A stretch of DNA of 64,000 nt from NCBI RefSeq assembly GCF_932526225.1, contig NC_064041.1:2616699-2680698 (forward strand), read 5' to 3'. Within the stretch, counting starts at the first letter, position 1. Every line of letters begins with the position of its first letter. The notes beneath the pieces are model-generated. The model did not search any database and was not told the DNA's origin. It saw only the letters and a list, made by a program, of their open reading frames with translations. Source of the stretch: Nematostella vectensis (taxonomy: Eukaryota > Cnidaria > Anthozoa > Actiniaria > Edwardsiidae). The translations under genes and the position numbers were made by a program. Below are positions 22,501 through 34,900 of this stretch, in pieces.

Positions 22501-22979
22501 CATCCAAGGTGTTCGACAAGCCGTCGATTTCCTCCATAATGGCAGGGTCGGGTGATATCGGCCCTTTTGGGGTCACTCCCTTACTTATCGGGGTCCATTG
22601 CAACTTCTTCAGAAAGCTAACATCCGACATATCGGAAGATGTCGCACCTAGCCGGCCATTCTCGAGCTTTGAGTTCGAAATGTCCCTGAGCGGGTCTTCC
22701 ATCTCGACATCCCATTTGACTTCGTTGGTGATTTCCTCATCAAGTTTAGACGATCTCGGCGTCGAGAAAAATCGATTCAGTCCGTCGCTAGGTGTGTTGG
22801 CCGTAGTTTGTGACGTCTCCAGCGATTGCTTTGGTATGTTAAGTTTGCTTATGCTCTTTGATGGGACGGAGAAAGCTCGTTTTGTGGTCGTTGGATCCTT
22901 GCTTTTTGGAGTAGCATTGCTGAATCTCAGACCTCGGTCTGGTAGGGGTTTGACAAGAGAAGGACTGCCAGCCAAAGAC
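19514..22979 (-). CDS. giant terminal exon of the MICAL-like gene (1,155 codons)
   Basis: A 3,466-bp uninterrupted frame entered in phase 2 from a CCCAAAG acceptor and ending TGA. There is no ATG at its start, so it must be spliced to upstream sequence; exon 26095-25767 ends in the matching phase. The protein is almost wholly low complexity. It has two related SPVE(K/R)L blocks in an S/T-P rich region, a Ser/Arg section with repeated SGR(T/E)SVSS, an acidic Asp/Gly/Thr section, and a C-terminal basic part with repeated S-(V/M/C)-(D/E)-x-L motifs ending [20 protein letters not shown]. No folded domain is seen. Long antisense frames opposite it are composition artefacts. Cytoskeletal or membrane scaffolding is only a guess. 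Confidence 0.8.
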
Positions 22980-25900
22980 CTTTGGGAAAAAATTAGACAT
23001 TAATAGAGCTACGAGTGTTAGTTATCTACGCAATTTATAACATCATGTAAAACCTATACGACGCGCAAACGTGTGATCATGTTTTAGACATTGTAATTAC
23101 CTACTCGAAGTATCTCGCGGGCTATGGTACTTACTCGAGGTATATCTTGCAGGCTATGGTACATACTCGAGGTATCTTGCGGGCTATGGTACATACTCGA
23201 GGTATCTTGCAGGCTATGGTACCTCCTCGAGGTATCTTGCAGGCTATGGTACATACTCGAGGTATCTCGCGGGCTATGGTACTTACTCGAGGTATCTTGA
23301 AGGCTATGGTACTTACTCGAGGTATCTTGCAGGCTATGGTACTTTGGAGGTATCTTGCAGGCTATGGTACTTACTCGAGGTATCTTGCAGGCTATGGTAC
23401 CTCCTCGAGGTATCTCGCGGGCTATGGCACTTACTCGAGGTATCTTGCAGGCTATGGTACCTATTCGAGGTATCTCGCGGGCTATGTACTTACTCGATGT
23501 ATCTTGCAGGCAATGGTACTTACTGGAGGTATCTTGCAGACTATGGTACTTACTCGAGGTATCTTGCAGGCTATGTACTTACCCGAGGTATCTTGCAGGC
23601 TATGGTACTTACTCGAGGTATCTTGTAGGCTATGGTACTTACTCGAGGTATCTTGCAGGCTATGGTACTTACTCGAGGTATCTTGCAGGCTATGGTACAT
23701 ACTCGAGGTATCTCGCGGGCTATGGTACTTACTGGAGGTATCTTGAAGGCTATGGTACTTACTCGAGGTATCTTGCAGGCTATGGTACTTTGGAGGTATC
23801 TTGCAGGCTATGGTACTTACTCGAGGTATCTTGCAGGCTATGGTACTTACTCGAGGTATCTTGCAGGATATGTACTTACTCGAGGTATCTTGCGGGCTAT
23901 GTACTTACTCGATGTATCTTGCAGGCAATGGTACTTACTGGAGGTATCTTGCAGGCTATGGTACTTACTCGAGGTATCTTGCTGGCTATGTACTTACCCG
24001 AGGTATCTTGCAGGCTATGGTACTTACTCGAGGTATCTTGTAGGCTATGGTACTTACTCGAGGTATCTTGCAGGCTATGGTACTTACTCGAGGTATCTTG
24101 CAGGCTATGGTACTTACTCGAGGTATTTGGTCAGGATGATAATCGGCTCCTCGGTACTTTTGGTCAGGGGAAAAACGAGAAAGCTCCCAACCTGAAAAAA
24201 CAGATGAGCATATGGTGTACATAAATGTCATCAAACGCTGTGCTGCTTTTGATTAAAGGGGGGACGATGATTGCCAACCATATTGAATCGTACACATGGT
24301 ATAACTAGAAAGACTACAGGCAAAGCTATAGAAAAATTAGATGAGGATGGTCTGCGTAGGCGTGGTGTAGACAAGGTATAAATCAACACAAGGTTGAAAA
24401 GGTATGTTATACAGTACGCCTCTGTGAAACAGAGTGGTTGCGTTTCAAACGCTAGCTCGCTGTCTGCCCTTTTGCGCCTTTTGCTTCGACGAAGGGCTAA
24501 CGCTAGAAGAGTCAGCGCAACGACTCTGTTCCACATTCTTCGTCGATAATTAAAACATTACTTTAATATCCCATAAAAATTTAATGACAAAAAATAACTA
24601 GCCAAGTATCCTAAATACACTAGAACTCGCATTAGCGATAGTTAACCGTTATATACGAATTCCCTTATACTGTTATATGCGGGGTTATATCATAAAAAGT
24701 TGACTGGACTATTTCACGCAAAGCAGAGGCCTTAAACCAGCCTTTTTGTTTTGAAATGGCGGCGTTTTACCAGCGAACTGTCACATTTTGGCGAATGCTA
24801 AGAAAACTAGACCAAACTTAAGGCTAAAATTTTCTTTATGACTACCTCATTATCATACAAATCTGTCATCTTTTGAGCAGTATGGTTTTAATGCTGTACA
24901 GTTAGTCAAAACAGCGACTGAAGTCAGCCTTTTGTACCTTTACTCGAACGATTCAACACTACGATTGTGATTGTTTTCGTTAGAGCACGCGCATGCGCAT
25001 ACGTTATTCAGCACTGTCGAGGCCACTATCAAAACAGTAATTTACACAACTCCTTAGAAAGCGAGCAAGTACGCAGCTGCTTTGTCTCCTATTATCTTTG
25101 TTCTAAGAAAGGAGTTCTTTTGTCTCTATTCTTCTCGTTCTTTGTGTCGAGGTGCGGATATTGTTCATTTGCCCAATCAAATTTCAGCTTGTAAGAGCTG
25201 CGTACTGACCCAAAAAACGCAGGGAAATAAACACAGGTATCCCGACACCTACCTCCACCCATCCACTCGCGGTCATGAACAGCTTGGCGTTCCTTACAGT
25301 CCACACGAACTTCTTAAACTTGACGCGACTCTTGTAAATACGACGAAACTTATCGTCTTTGGGATTTTTGTGGATAAGTCTGTAAATCGAAATGAATAAA
25401 ATAAATAACGAATGAAATAAATGTATAATTTGAAAAAATAACAACGGGGCTAATTGTCGGGAAAATTTTGTTGAGCGTCCACGTGGCTGTATTTCGTAGA
25501 TCAAACCAAGAAGCTGATAATCGCAGCATTGCTAAAACTTCGTAAAGTATACTCAATGATAGTAAAAAAATCATTCATAGTTAGTAGCATTTAAATATTG
25601 TCGCCTTTAATCAGCTCCCATGAAATATGTACATGTACACCAGCATTTACCTATACCCCAAAAACTGGAATTCGACTCTGCCCAATTTTTGTTTTTGGTG
25701 TATTGTATTCATTCTTCTGGTTCACGAAGACGACTATTTGGGCTTTTTGTATTTACCAGCATTTACCTAAATACATCAACCAGGAACCTGAGGGATGCGC
25801 GCGCACGGTCCTTGGCCAGGGTTTCGGTAAGGCTTTCCAGCAGTTTCTCCATCCTATAAATCTCTGGTGAACTGAAGCTCGGAGCTGCCCGACCTTTCTT

Positions 25901-28900
25901 CGGCGTTTTTTGTACGATGCTCGTTTCATCTCTGTTGGATTCCGTGGCCTTCGAGTTGTTTTCTTTATTGTCCTCCAGAGCCGATATAAAAGTCTTTTGG
26001 TAGATCTTTGGGTTGAGGGATTTAGGATCTGGGCTATCTGTGCTTTCCTCGTCAAGGTAGGAAAATCCCCGACTCAATGCCAGCATCTTTTCACACTACA
26101 ATAAAAATATTGTGAGTTGATTCGTGCACGACATGCCATTAAAAAAAAGATTGCAAATGCAAGTGGCAAATGGAAAAGTGACTTTCTACTCAGAAAAAAA
26201 TACATTGGGACTTTAAAATGTGGATAAATCACGAATATCCTTATAAATAATCATTAAAAAAAGCTGAGGCCAGTCTTCCATTTGCCAATGGTCCTTAGCA
26301 CTTGAATAAATCCACTTGCATCACTGTAAAATAATCGTCTCCAAGTGATTACACTGCTAAATTTACTCAAATCAGCTTCATTTTAGATGATAAGTTACTA
26401 CATGGAAATCCCTCTTTCACCCCTCCCCCTCTTCCTCACCTTTTTTTATCTTTTAGAAATTTGAACAAATTTTAAAGAAATCCAGAATCTGCTAAAGCTT
26501 GAGGAAAGGGAGGAGGAAAATGGTAAATGGAAAAAAAGAGAGAGAAGAAAAGAGTATAAAATAATAAATAGAAGTAAAAAATAAATCAGTCGGAAGGGAG
26601 AGTTAAAAAAAATATGTTCTCATTAGGGGTAAGCTTGGAAAAAATACCTTGTCTTTTCCTTTGTTTAGCGTTGTTTTTTGAAAAAGGCATTACAGGCCGT
26701 CGAAAGGACGATTTATTAGGCCATAAGAGGTTATAGCTAGAATTCTAGTCTTACCATTTCTAGAGACACCTGTCTTGTCATCTTAGCGCGATGCTTATTG
26801 GCTACATCACACAATTTCGGCGGGGTTTTCCCCTCTACGTGGGCAATCGCAGTTGGTCCCCAGTCAATTACGGGAGAAGGTGGTTTCCTAAGAGTCTTTA
26901 CTTGGTCCTTTCCACTAAAATCTTTGTATTGGTCAGCACTCTGTGGATTTTGGGTTTCAAGCATATTGCTATCCTTTTTGTCATCGGTCTGATCAATGGC
27001 CAATTCTCCCCTAGGGCAAAATATCTTGTGTTAGTGACAGAAAGTATAGGAGCATCTTAAGAAGACGACGAAAACATGGCAAACGTTAAGTAAGCATTAT
27101 TGGAGACGCGTTCACGTAAAATGATTTTTTAGATTACGCTTTCCATGCATCGTGAATTTTCGCCTAGCTTGTTGTTGTTGTTTAATGGCGTAAGGCACTG
27201 TTTCTACAATATTTTCTTGTGAAAAAGTACCGTTCTGTTAAAAAAATTCGGGTACTTTGTCTGTACTCCGAAAAGACATTTTCGTTTTAGAAATATGTCA
27301 AACATTAGATCGCATCATCAGGCGCGTAAAACACCCTTGGCCGCCAAAAAGCGATTCATTTCTTATTGAAGGCGCGTAATTACTTATTATGCATATGATA
27401 CTATGATGCCTATAATTGCGCATACCCTCCCCTCCCTCCGCCAATCTTGGTAACACGCCTGGTCAACAACACAAGAAATGATAAAGAGGCATATAAAACA
27501 ATCTCCTTCGAAGTCACTCAGAACTCTGCCAGATAAAGTGATTAATCTCAAACGCAATACAAAGGAGGCTTTAGTAACACCTACATATCGAGCGTGCGAG
27601 GATGGACGGGATCCCTGTTTTTTGGCTTTGGCGTGTTTAGGCTGTTGAACTTGTTGACGGCGTTCCGCACGAGTCCGCGAGCACCGGTGGACAGCTAGTA
27701 AGTAGAGAAAAGATGCGCACCTGTTATTTGATTTTGTTCAATTGTAACTGCCCATTTACAGCGCCAAGACACAATTAACGCCAGCTCTAAAGAAGGTGAG
27801 ATTACAGAAGAAGATTAGAGAAGCAAAATTTAAGAAAAATGCTTGGATTTAATTATCCTGAGAGACTATTATCTAGACTTTAACCAAATAATATCAAGCA
27901 ATCCTAAACGAGGAAAAAAAAATGAAAAGGGAAAAGAAAACAATATAAAAATAAAACAACAAATGGGGAACAAACAAAGAAAACTAAAATAAACATAATA
28001 AAAGGAATATGATAATGACAGAAAAATCAATTGCTGCGGCAGTTATTTCTATTGCCGACAATAGCCGGCAGTAGAAACAGAATCGAATGCTGCTACGACA
28101 ACGTGTAGAAAACCTGGCATACACGCGAAAGAACAACTAAAAAGCAACGAAGGCAACGACCAACATCACACAACACAAGGGCCCCTCAGAAGTAGAGATA
28201 GGACAACTGCATCATAGATAGTGATAGCAACAAAATCCAAGCAAAAGAAATACCAGCAAAGCAAAACCAACTTGGCTGTGTAAGTATACTGATATGTATA
28301 TAGTCAGATTTTATTTTGACTAAAAGAACTTCTCACTTTCGACAGTCCTCTGTCTCCATTGAGCCTGCAATCATCCATTAACAGCGGCGTGGCCATAGCT
28401 AGCATCGCTGCCATGCGCACCCCGGAGGACACGTCTCTATGTGACGTCCCGTCGTCATTTCTGCCTGGACTCATCTGAGAGAGCACTGGTACCGCGCTCT
28501 CGGACCGCTTAGGAGAAAGGCTTGCAACAAAAGAGGGTATGTGTTATCAAGCGTATACGGGTTTTGCGCAAAGAAGATAGGCTTGCAACAAAAGAGGGTA
28601 TGTGTTATCAAGCGTATAAGGGTTTTGCGCAAAGAAGAAAGGCTTGCAACAAAAGAGGGTATGTGTTATCGAGCGTATAAGGGTTTTGCGCAAAGAAGAA
28701 AGGCTTGCAACAAAAGAGGGTATGTGTTATCAAGCGTATACGGGTTTTGCGCAAAGAAGATAGGCTTGCAACAAAAGAGGGTATGTGTTATCAAGCGTCT
28801 AAGGGTTTTGCGCAAAGTAGAAAGGCTTGCAACAAAAGAGGGTATGTGTTATCAAGCGTATAAGGGTTTTGCGCAAAGAAGATAGGCTTGCAACAAAAGA

Positions 28901-31900
28901 GGTTATGTGTTATCAAGCTAATAAGGGTTTTGCCCAAAAGCAAGACGGGTATAAAGTGCTATCAACCTTAAAGGTTTGCCCAAAGGAAATAGCCGTCCTG
29001 CAACAAAGGCGGTCTATGCGTTATCAATGTAACAAAGATTTTGCCCAAAGGTGAAGGGAGCGGCATATACGAGGGTATCGGACTTAAAGTTTGTTGGTTG
29101 ACCTGCGTGACAAAGTTTTTGGTTTTGAGAACGACTTAACAATATGTATCTAAAGTAATAACTAGGGAATTTGGGAGGTTGTTATCATAGCAGTTGATGG
29201 CTTATAGATCATCCAAGTCGTTTCAGATCCTGGGTGTATGTGCCCCCTCACCCTCCCTTACTTTAACGGATGGCTTACGCCTGCTTCAAAAAGCTGAGGC
29301 CATTAAACTTACCTCTTGATATCGTCCCAGACGTTCACTTGCTTGCCTTGCTTGGGTGGTGGCGTTCTGATGTCCACATCACTCGTCGCTCTCTTCAAGA
29401 CCCCTTTTGCTTCCCTCTCCTGATTAAAAGCCTCCAGCGAGCCCTTCAAATTCCCAGTTGTCACTGATCTACGCATAGGGCGTTTACGGTCCTTGGGTAG
29501 TTGGGCTACCTCGCTATTTTTCGCTGTGCGCGCTTCCATCTCTGCGATGATTTCCCGAGCTGATCTACGATTGGGATCTCCCCTCTGGAAAGGCCTGCCT
29601 TCAACACTACCTTTCCTCTCTGTGATACTTGCTTTCCTACTTGAGCCTTCCACAAGGGCTCCTTGCGTTGGTTTAACATTTTCCTCGACATTTTCGAGAG
29701 AAGCTATAGCTTCAACATTGGTCGCGCGACTTAGTTTCGCTTTCCTGCTTCGCCCAAACCCGAAAAAACTTCTTTTACGAGAATGTTTTTCCTCCACTGG
29801 CACAACTTGGTCAGGAACTGGACTCGAAATCACGCGGAACACTTTCGACTTTTTACCCGATTTCTTTCCCTTTTTACCGCTCGTCTTTCCTCCCGACACC
29901 TCCTCTGGACTTGAGACCGAAGCATCTGCCTTTTTAACCTTTTTTCCCTTCTTTTTACAACGTTTTCCTGAATATTCCGAGGCATCTTCCCCGCCGGATG
30001 TGAAGTCATTCAAAGGTGTCTTTCTTCCCGTCATTCTCGGCGAGGAAACGTCTTCTATGCTTGAGCAAGGAGATGGATTGGCACTGTATTTCTCCACGCT
30101 TAGTTGTGCTCCAACTTTCAAGCGATTCTTATTCTTCCCCATAGTAGGCTTTGCTCCGGTGCTGATAGTCCGCTTCTTGGATCCTGTGAGTTGACAGGGA
30201 ACAGACATGAGTGTGTGGAATGTTGCTGTATTATACTAAGTAAACAATTCATTTTTTTATAACTTTTTTAAGTCCTTAGGTGAGCACGAGACAAAGGGTG
30301 GCAAGTTTGACAAGCATCATTTTGAAATCTACAGTGAATATAATAGAAAACCAATTGTGGAAGATCTTTTTGTAGAATCTAATAAATATTCATCTTAGAG
30401 ATGCATTCGATTGCCCTGGAGAATCAATATATGCATAAAGCTGGTACCGTGGAAACGAAAAGAAGCTTTTACTTTAAACCTGCATTTGAAAAGTTTCTAC
30501 CACTTCCAAGCGAAAAAAATAAAAACAATAAAAAGGTAAACGAATAGAGCAATAAACAAATAAGTTATGAAACAAAGAATCGTCAAAGTCAATCAATCGT
30601 CAATAAAGTACTTAATTTCTAAATAATTATTTTGAAGTTTCTCGCAAATATACCCAATGGAATTTTTCATCAACAATCTTTTTATATCACGCAATATATT
30701 AGTGAGCAGATACTCGGGTCTATTCTTAAAGGCGGTATTATTGAAGCTGAATAATATACTATAAATATTATATGAAACATCTTCCACTAAAAAGCGCGAA
30801 AAGTGAAAATAAAATAGAAAAATACAAAATAATTAACACAAATAAACACAAACTTGAAACGCTCTGCATAGTATGGATTATTTGCTTACCCCCGAGGTAA
30901 CTAAGCGGACTGCCTAGACTGTAGTCAGCGTTGACGGGGTCATCCGTATCGTACAGATGGTATACCTGTGGATGGAACAAAGAGTTTGTTGTTATTTGAA
31001 CCAGTTGAACCACGAGCTGCCTGTCTTTTAAGCGGTAAATCTACGACATTTTGCGCGCAGGGGTAAATTCGGGGGCTACCCGTGCTTTAGGCGGGAAATC
31101 TAAGACGCGCGCTTACCCCATCAAGCTTGCGATGCGGGACGGTCTTGTATAGCGTGCAGGGGTTAATCCGCGGGCTACCTGTGCTTTAGGCGGGAAATCT
31201 AAACACGCGCGCTTACCTCATCAAGCTTGCGATGCGGGACGGTCTTGTATCGCGTGCAGGGGTTAATGGAGTAGGCTGCATGGTTCTTGTGTAAATTCTC
31301 GTTACTAGTCCCGCTCAACAGACGGTAGATGTTTTCCCGCTCACTGAGGATTTGCAGAGGGGGTTTGTCCTGGGCGAATGAGCGCACCATCCATGCCGCG
31401 TCCAGGGCACTCAGAACACCGCGGGCGCAACCAGAACCAGTCGGCCAAAACGGCTACAAGACAAGGGTTAGTTTGCATTTAGCAGGTGGAAAAAATATAC
31501 AAGAACGGTGCATGTATAATTTACGAAACCGAGAGTTTTTTTAAAAAAATGTCAAGAAATGCTACATAAAACGTCTTTGCAAAAAAAAAAAAAGTTTAGT
31601 TGGGCTCTAGTTGCATAATAGACCTTCAAAAGTCATAATAGATTCTTAAAATGGACACAACGATTACTAAGTTTCCTTGAGTTGAAATAAGTGCTTGGAA
31701 ACTGTCAAATTTTCGGGAATTGGTAAATAAAAACTAGATCAAACTAACCCCCAAATCCTTTGTATGAAACCCTTTTTAGCTAACAAATCTGTCTGTTCGT
31801 TGTACATGCCGTAAACTGCTTTTTGAAGTTTTACTAAGCGAAGCCTAAGCGAAGAATTGGCTTATCCCTTTGTTTTATAGCCCGTGTATTCAATTGCCAG

Positions 31901-34900
31901 GTACTTTAATTAAAATACCTCGAGTAAGCTGTCGCCCACGAGCCCTATCAGCAGCTTGCTTCCCTTCCTCTCTCGTATGCGCGCGCTGTTTTCGGCCTTC
32001 TTGATTGACGTGAAATCGAACACTGCAACATCCGGTTGACCTGAGAAAAGACAATATTTAGCTATCTGCCCCATAGCAATGCCTTCATAGCTATTGTTGA
32101 ACATGTCCCGAAAGAAAGCTTGTATTAGGGAGACCGATTTGTCCAACACAGGCTAGCTGATACTTGTTTGCCACAAGTGTATCTGCCCGCCCGTCCTGTT
32201 TGTCTCCCTGTATGTCTACCCGCCAGTTAGTTCGTCTGCTATAGTCAGTTTATCTATTTTATCTACTTTAAACTCGTCCATCGTCTGTCCATCCGTCTAT
32301 CTTTCTATAAATTCGTCTGTTTCTGGCATTGCCTTCGAATTTGTTTGTCTGTCTGTCTGTCTGTTTGTCTGTCTCTTTTCCCGTTCATTTGTCTGTTTTG
32401 TGCTTCTTCCTGTTGATTTTTTTTTCTGTTTTGCTGCCTACTGCCTATACCCCTCTCGAAGCCCAGCCATCAGTCCGTTTGTCTATTACCCATAATGCCC
32501 CTCACCCCTGTCCGTGATCTTGAACTCGAAGGTGTCCAGCTGTCCCCTCGTGGCATAGTGCACGGTGTCGATCACGTATCGCATTAGCTCGTCCTGGTTC
32601 ACGTTACCATCAGCAAGCAGCTGCGCCGAGTCTTTGACGTAATCCTGACAAACACAACAAGAGGTTGATATGACAGCTTTATATGATACGTTATCTGGTG
32701 ATAACCAGCTTTATTTGTGACCCGCGCAGTAGTATGAAATCCTCTCAAAATTGGTCGTAAGCTATCTCAATATTCTTTAGAAAGAACCATTTTGTGACCC
32801 ACCCCCCCCCCCCCCTCCATAACTTATGCTACCTTACTGCCGTATACTTTGTAATACGTTTAGGACTTCCACCCACCCTAACACGGGGGTCGGATCCAGC
32901 GAATCTGGATACTTTTTAAACGCTGTTGTAAGTGAATAAAAATGAATCCGTATACTATGGTCCATAGTGTGGAGGTGGAATCCGTATAAAAATGAAACGA
33001 TGGCGTCATATCGCAGGCGGGTTTGCTGTTTTGAACATGCGCATATCATAAAAATGATGTAACGGCGTACTTTTCGCCGTTTTCTGACGTTTGAATCCGT
33101 GTTACTGTGGATAACCCCTAACAAACCTGAGTCATACCTTTGTCAGTACACCCCTCTCAAGCAGAAGAAGCTACCGTGACAAATGCGTTACCTTTACTAT
33201 GTCACGTAACCAAGGAACCTGAGTCATACCTTTTTCAGAACACCCCTCTCAAGCAGACTCGCCTTAGCGGATGTCATGACAAAGTAATGCGTCTCATCCT
33301 TGTAATACACGATATTCTCGAGCTTGATTCCTTTCTGCTGGTACAGCTTGTCGAAAAACGCGGGGTTGAACTGGTACGCGATGCCGCTGATCTCTTCTAC
33401 GTTAACCTCGGGCTCAGTATAGTGGTTGACGAAGTTGACGGTGATCCCGATGGCGAGAGAACCTGGGACGAGTAAGAAAAGGCTTGCACTGTGATCAAAT
33501 CTATTCATCCTTTAAATCAATATAAACGACAATATCGATATTATCTCACTCCACGCCAGTTTAAAACTCCGATAACACTGTTTTATTATTGATCCTCTAT
33601 GTTTAAATTATAATCCAGGATAAGCCCCTTCTCAGAAATAAAGTATAGCAGTTGTTTATTTGCAGTGCGACACATACGTGGCCGACTTGACAGTTTTAGG
33701 GAGAGATGGGCTCTCTAGCCAACCAGCATTGCAAAGAATACTTCAGTATATATCACAACATGAAAGAAACTTCCTAGTCTAACGTTTGTCTCAATCACAA
33801 CTGCAATCCTTCAGTTACGATAGTTGCTATATTCTTAACAACATAGTTGCACATCAAAAGAAAGTTAACAGGTGACAGTTGCCATCGAAAAGCCTTGACG
33901 TGAAACAATCATACAAAATATTTTTTGTGAAACTCAATTAACCTATTGACTGGCCTATACTGGCTATTTTTGACTGAAAACAGATACCTCCCCCCCCCTA
34001 TTTTGAGTTTTATACAGCCCGTCAAACACCGCTATTTCTAGTCAGCGGTATGCTAGCTTTCCAACAGTGCTTTGCGGTCCCGTTTTAAATCCCTTGTCGC
34101 TGTGCTGATACGAGCACAAGTTGATGGTTGCTTGTATTTTTTTATAAAAAATACAGCTATGAGTATATTGGGAGAGTGTCCTAGGACATCATGAAGTCTA
34201 TTGGGACATAATTGAGTGCTGTGCTTATGGATATCTGCAAGCAAAGGTTGATTTATGCTGATTTATTTCTTGTTTGGCTTTGCCTGGATGAGTAAATAAT
34301 TTTCCAATGAACCACCACAGCTATCCTACATGCTGTCTTTCTGAAACCAAATTAATTCCTAAATTACACTGCTATTCTGGGTCTGTATGACCTGGAATTG
34401 ATTTGTTTGGCTTTGGGGTGAAAAGACTTTGGGGCTTTGGGATCTCCCAAGATGCTTTGCAATCCGTAATGGCATCCAAGTGGTCTCACAAGCTTTCAAG
34501 ATGTGGACATGGTGTTTGAGGCAATTCAATGGACCTGAGGATCAGAATAAAGGTATCTCTATGTGTCTTGAGCTGTGTTTGCTGATCTCTCGCCCTTGTG
34601 TGGTATTTTGAGCGTTTTATTGAAGGGGTGTTTATGCTTTTTTTCCTTGTAGGATTTGAAATTTTTTAACGAACCTGAGCTATTACTTGGCTAAAGAGTA
34701 GTTGCTATCACCTTGATTGGATCTTCAAGACCATTTTTATGCCCCCCTCCAATTATTTTTGAAAAATATAAGGAAATAACTAGTAGGTTAATCTTCCCGT
34801 ATTGTGCCCCTTCATTGTTTTGAGGCCTGCTTCGACACAGGAAATTCATACAAAAACACTTAACAACTACCAAAAATTAATCACCAATGTGGAGAGAACG

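Noticed and set aside
20673-23003. Plus-strand ORFs opposite the giant MICAL-like exon
   Set aside because: Shadow frames of the Ser-rich minus-strand coding sequence, without start context or splice partners.
23147-24224. Overlapping ORFs of [10 protein letters not shown]-type repeats
   Set aside because: By-product of a 30-bp array with no internal stop; several frames open at once.
24231-24536. Minus-strand ORF with [16 protein letters not shown]
   Set aside because: Looks like a fragment of an interspersed repeat; no splice sites or domain.
28541-29054. ORFs through the 61-bp minisatellite
   Set aside because: The 61-bp period cycles the frame; the peptide is the repeat read in three frames.
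29493-30194. 233-residue plus-strand ORF
   Set aside because: Complement of the Lys/Ser-rich exon 8 of the MICAL-like gene.
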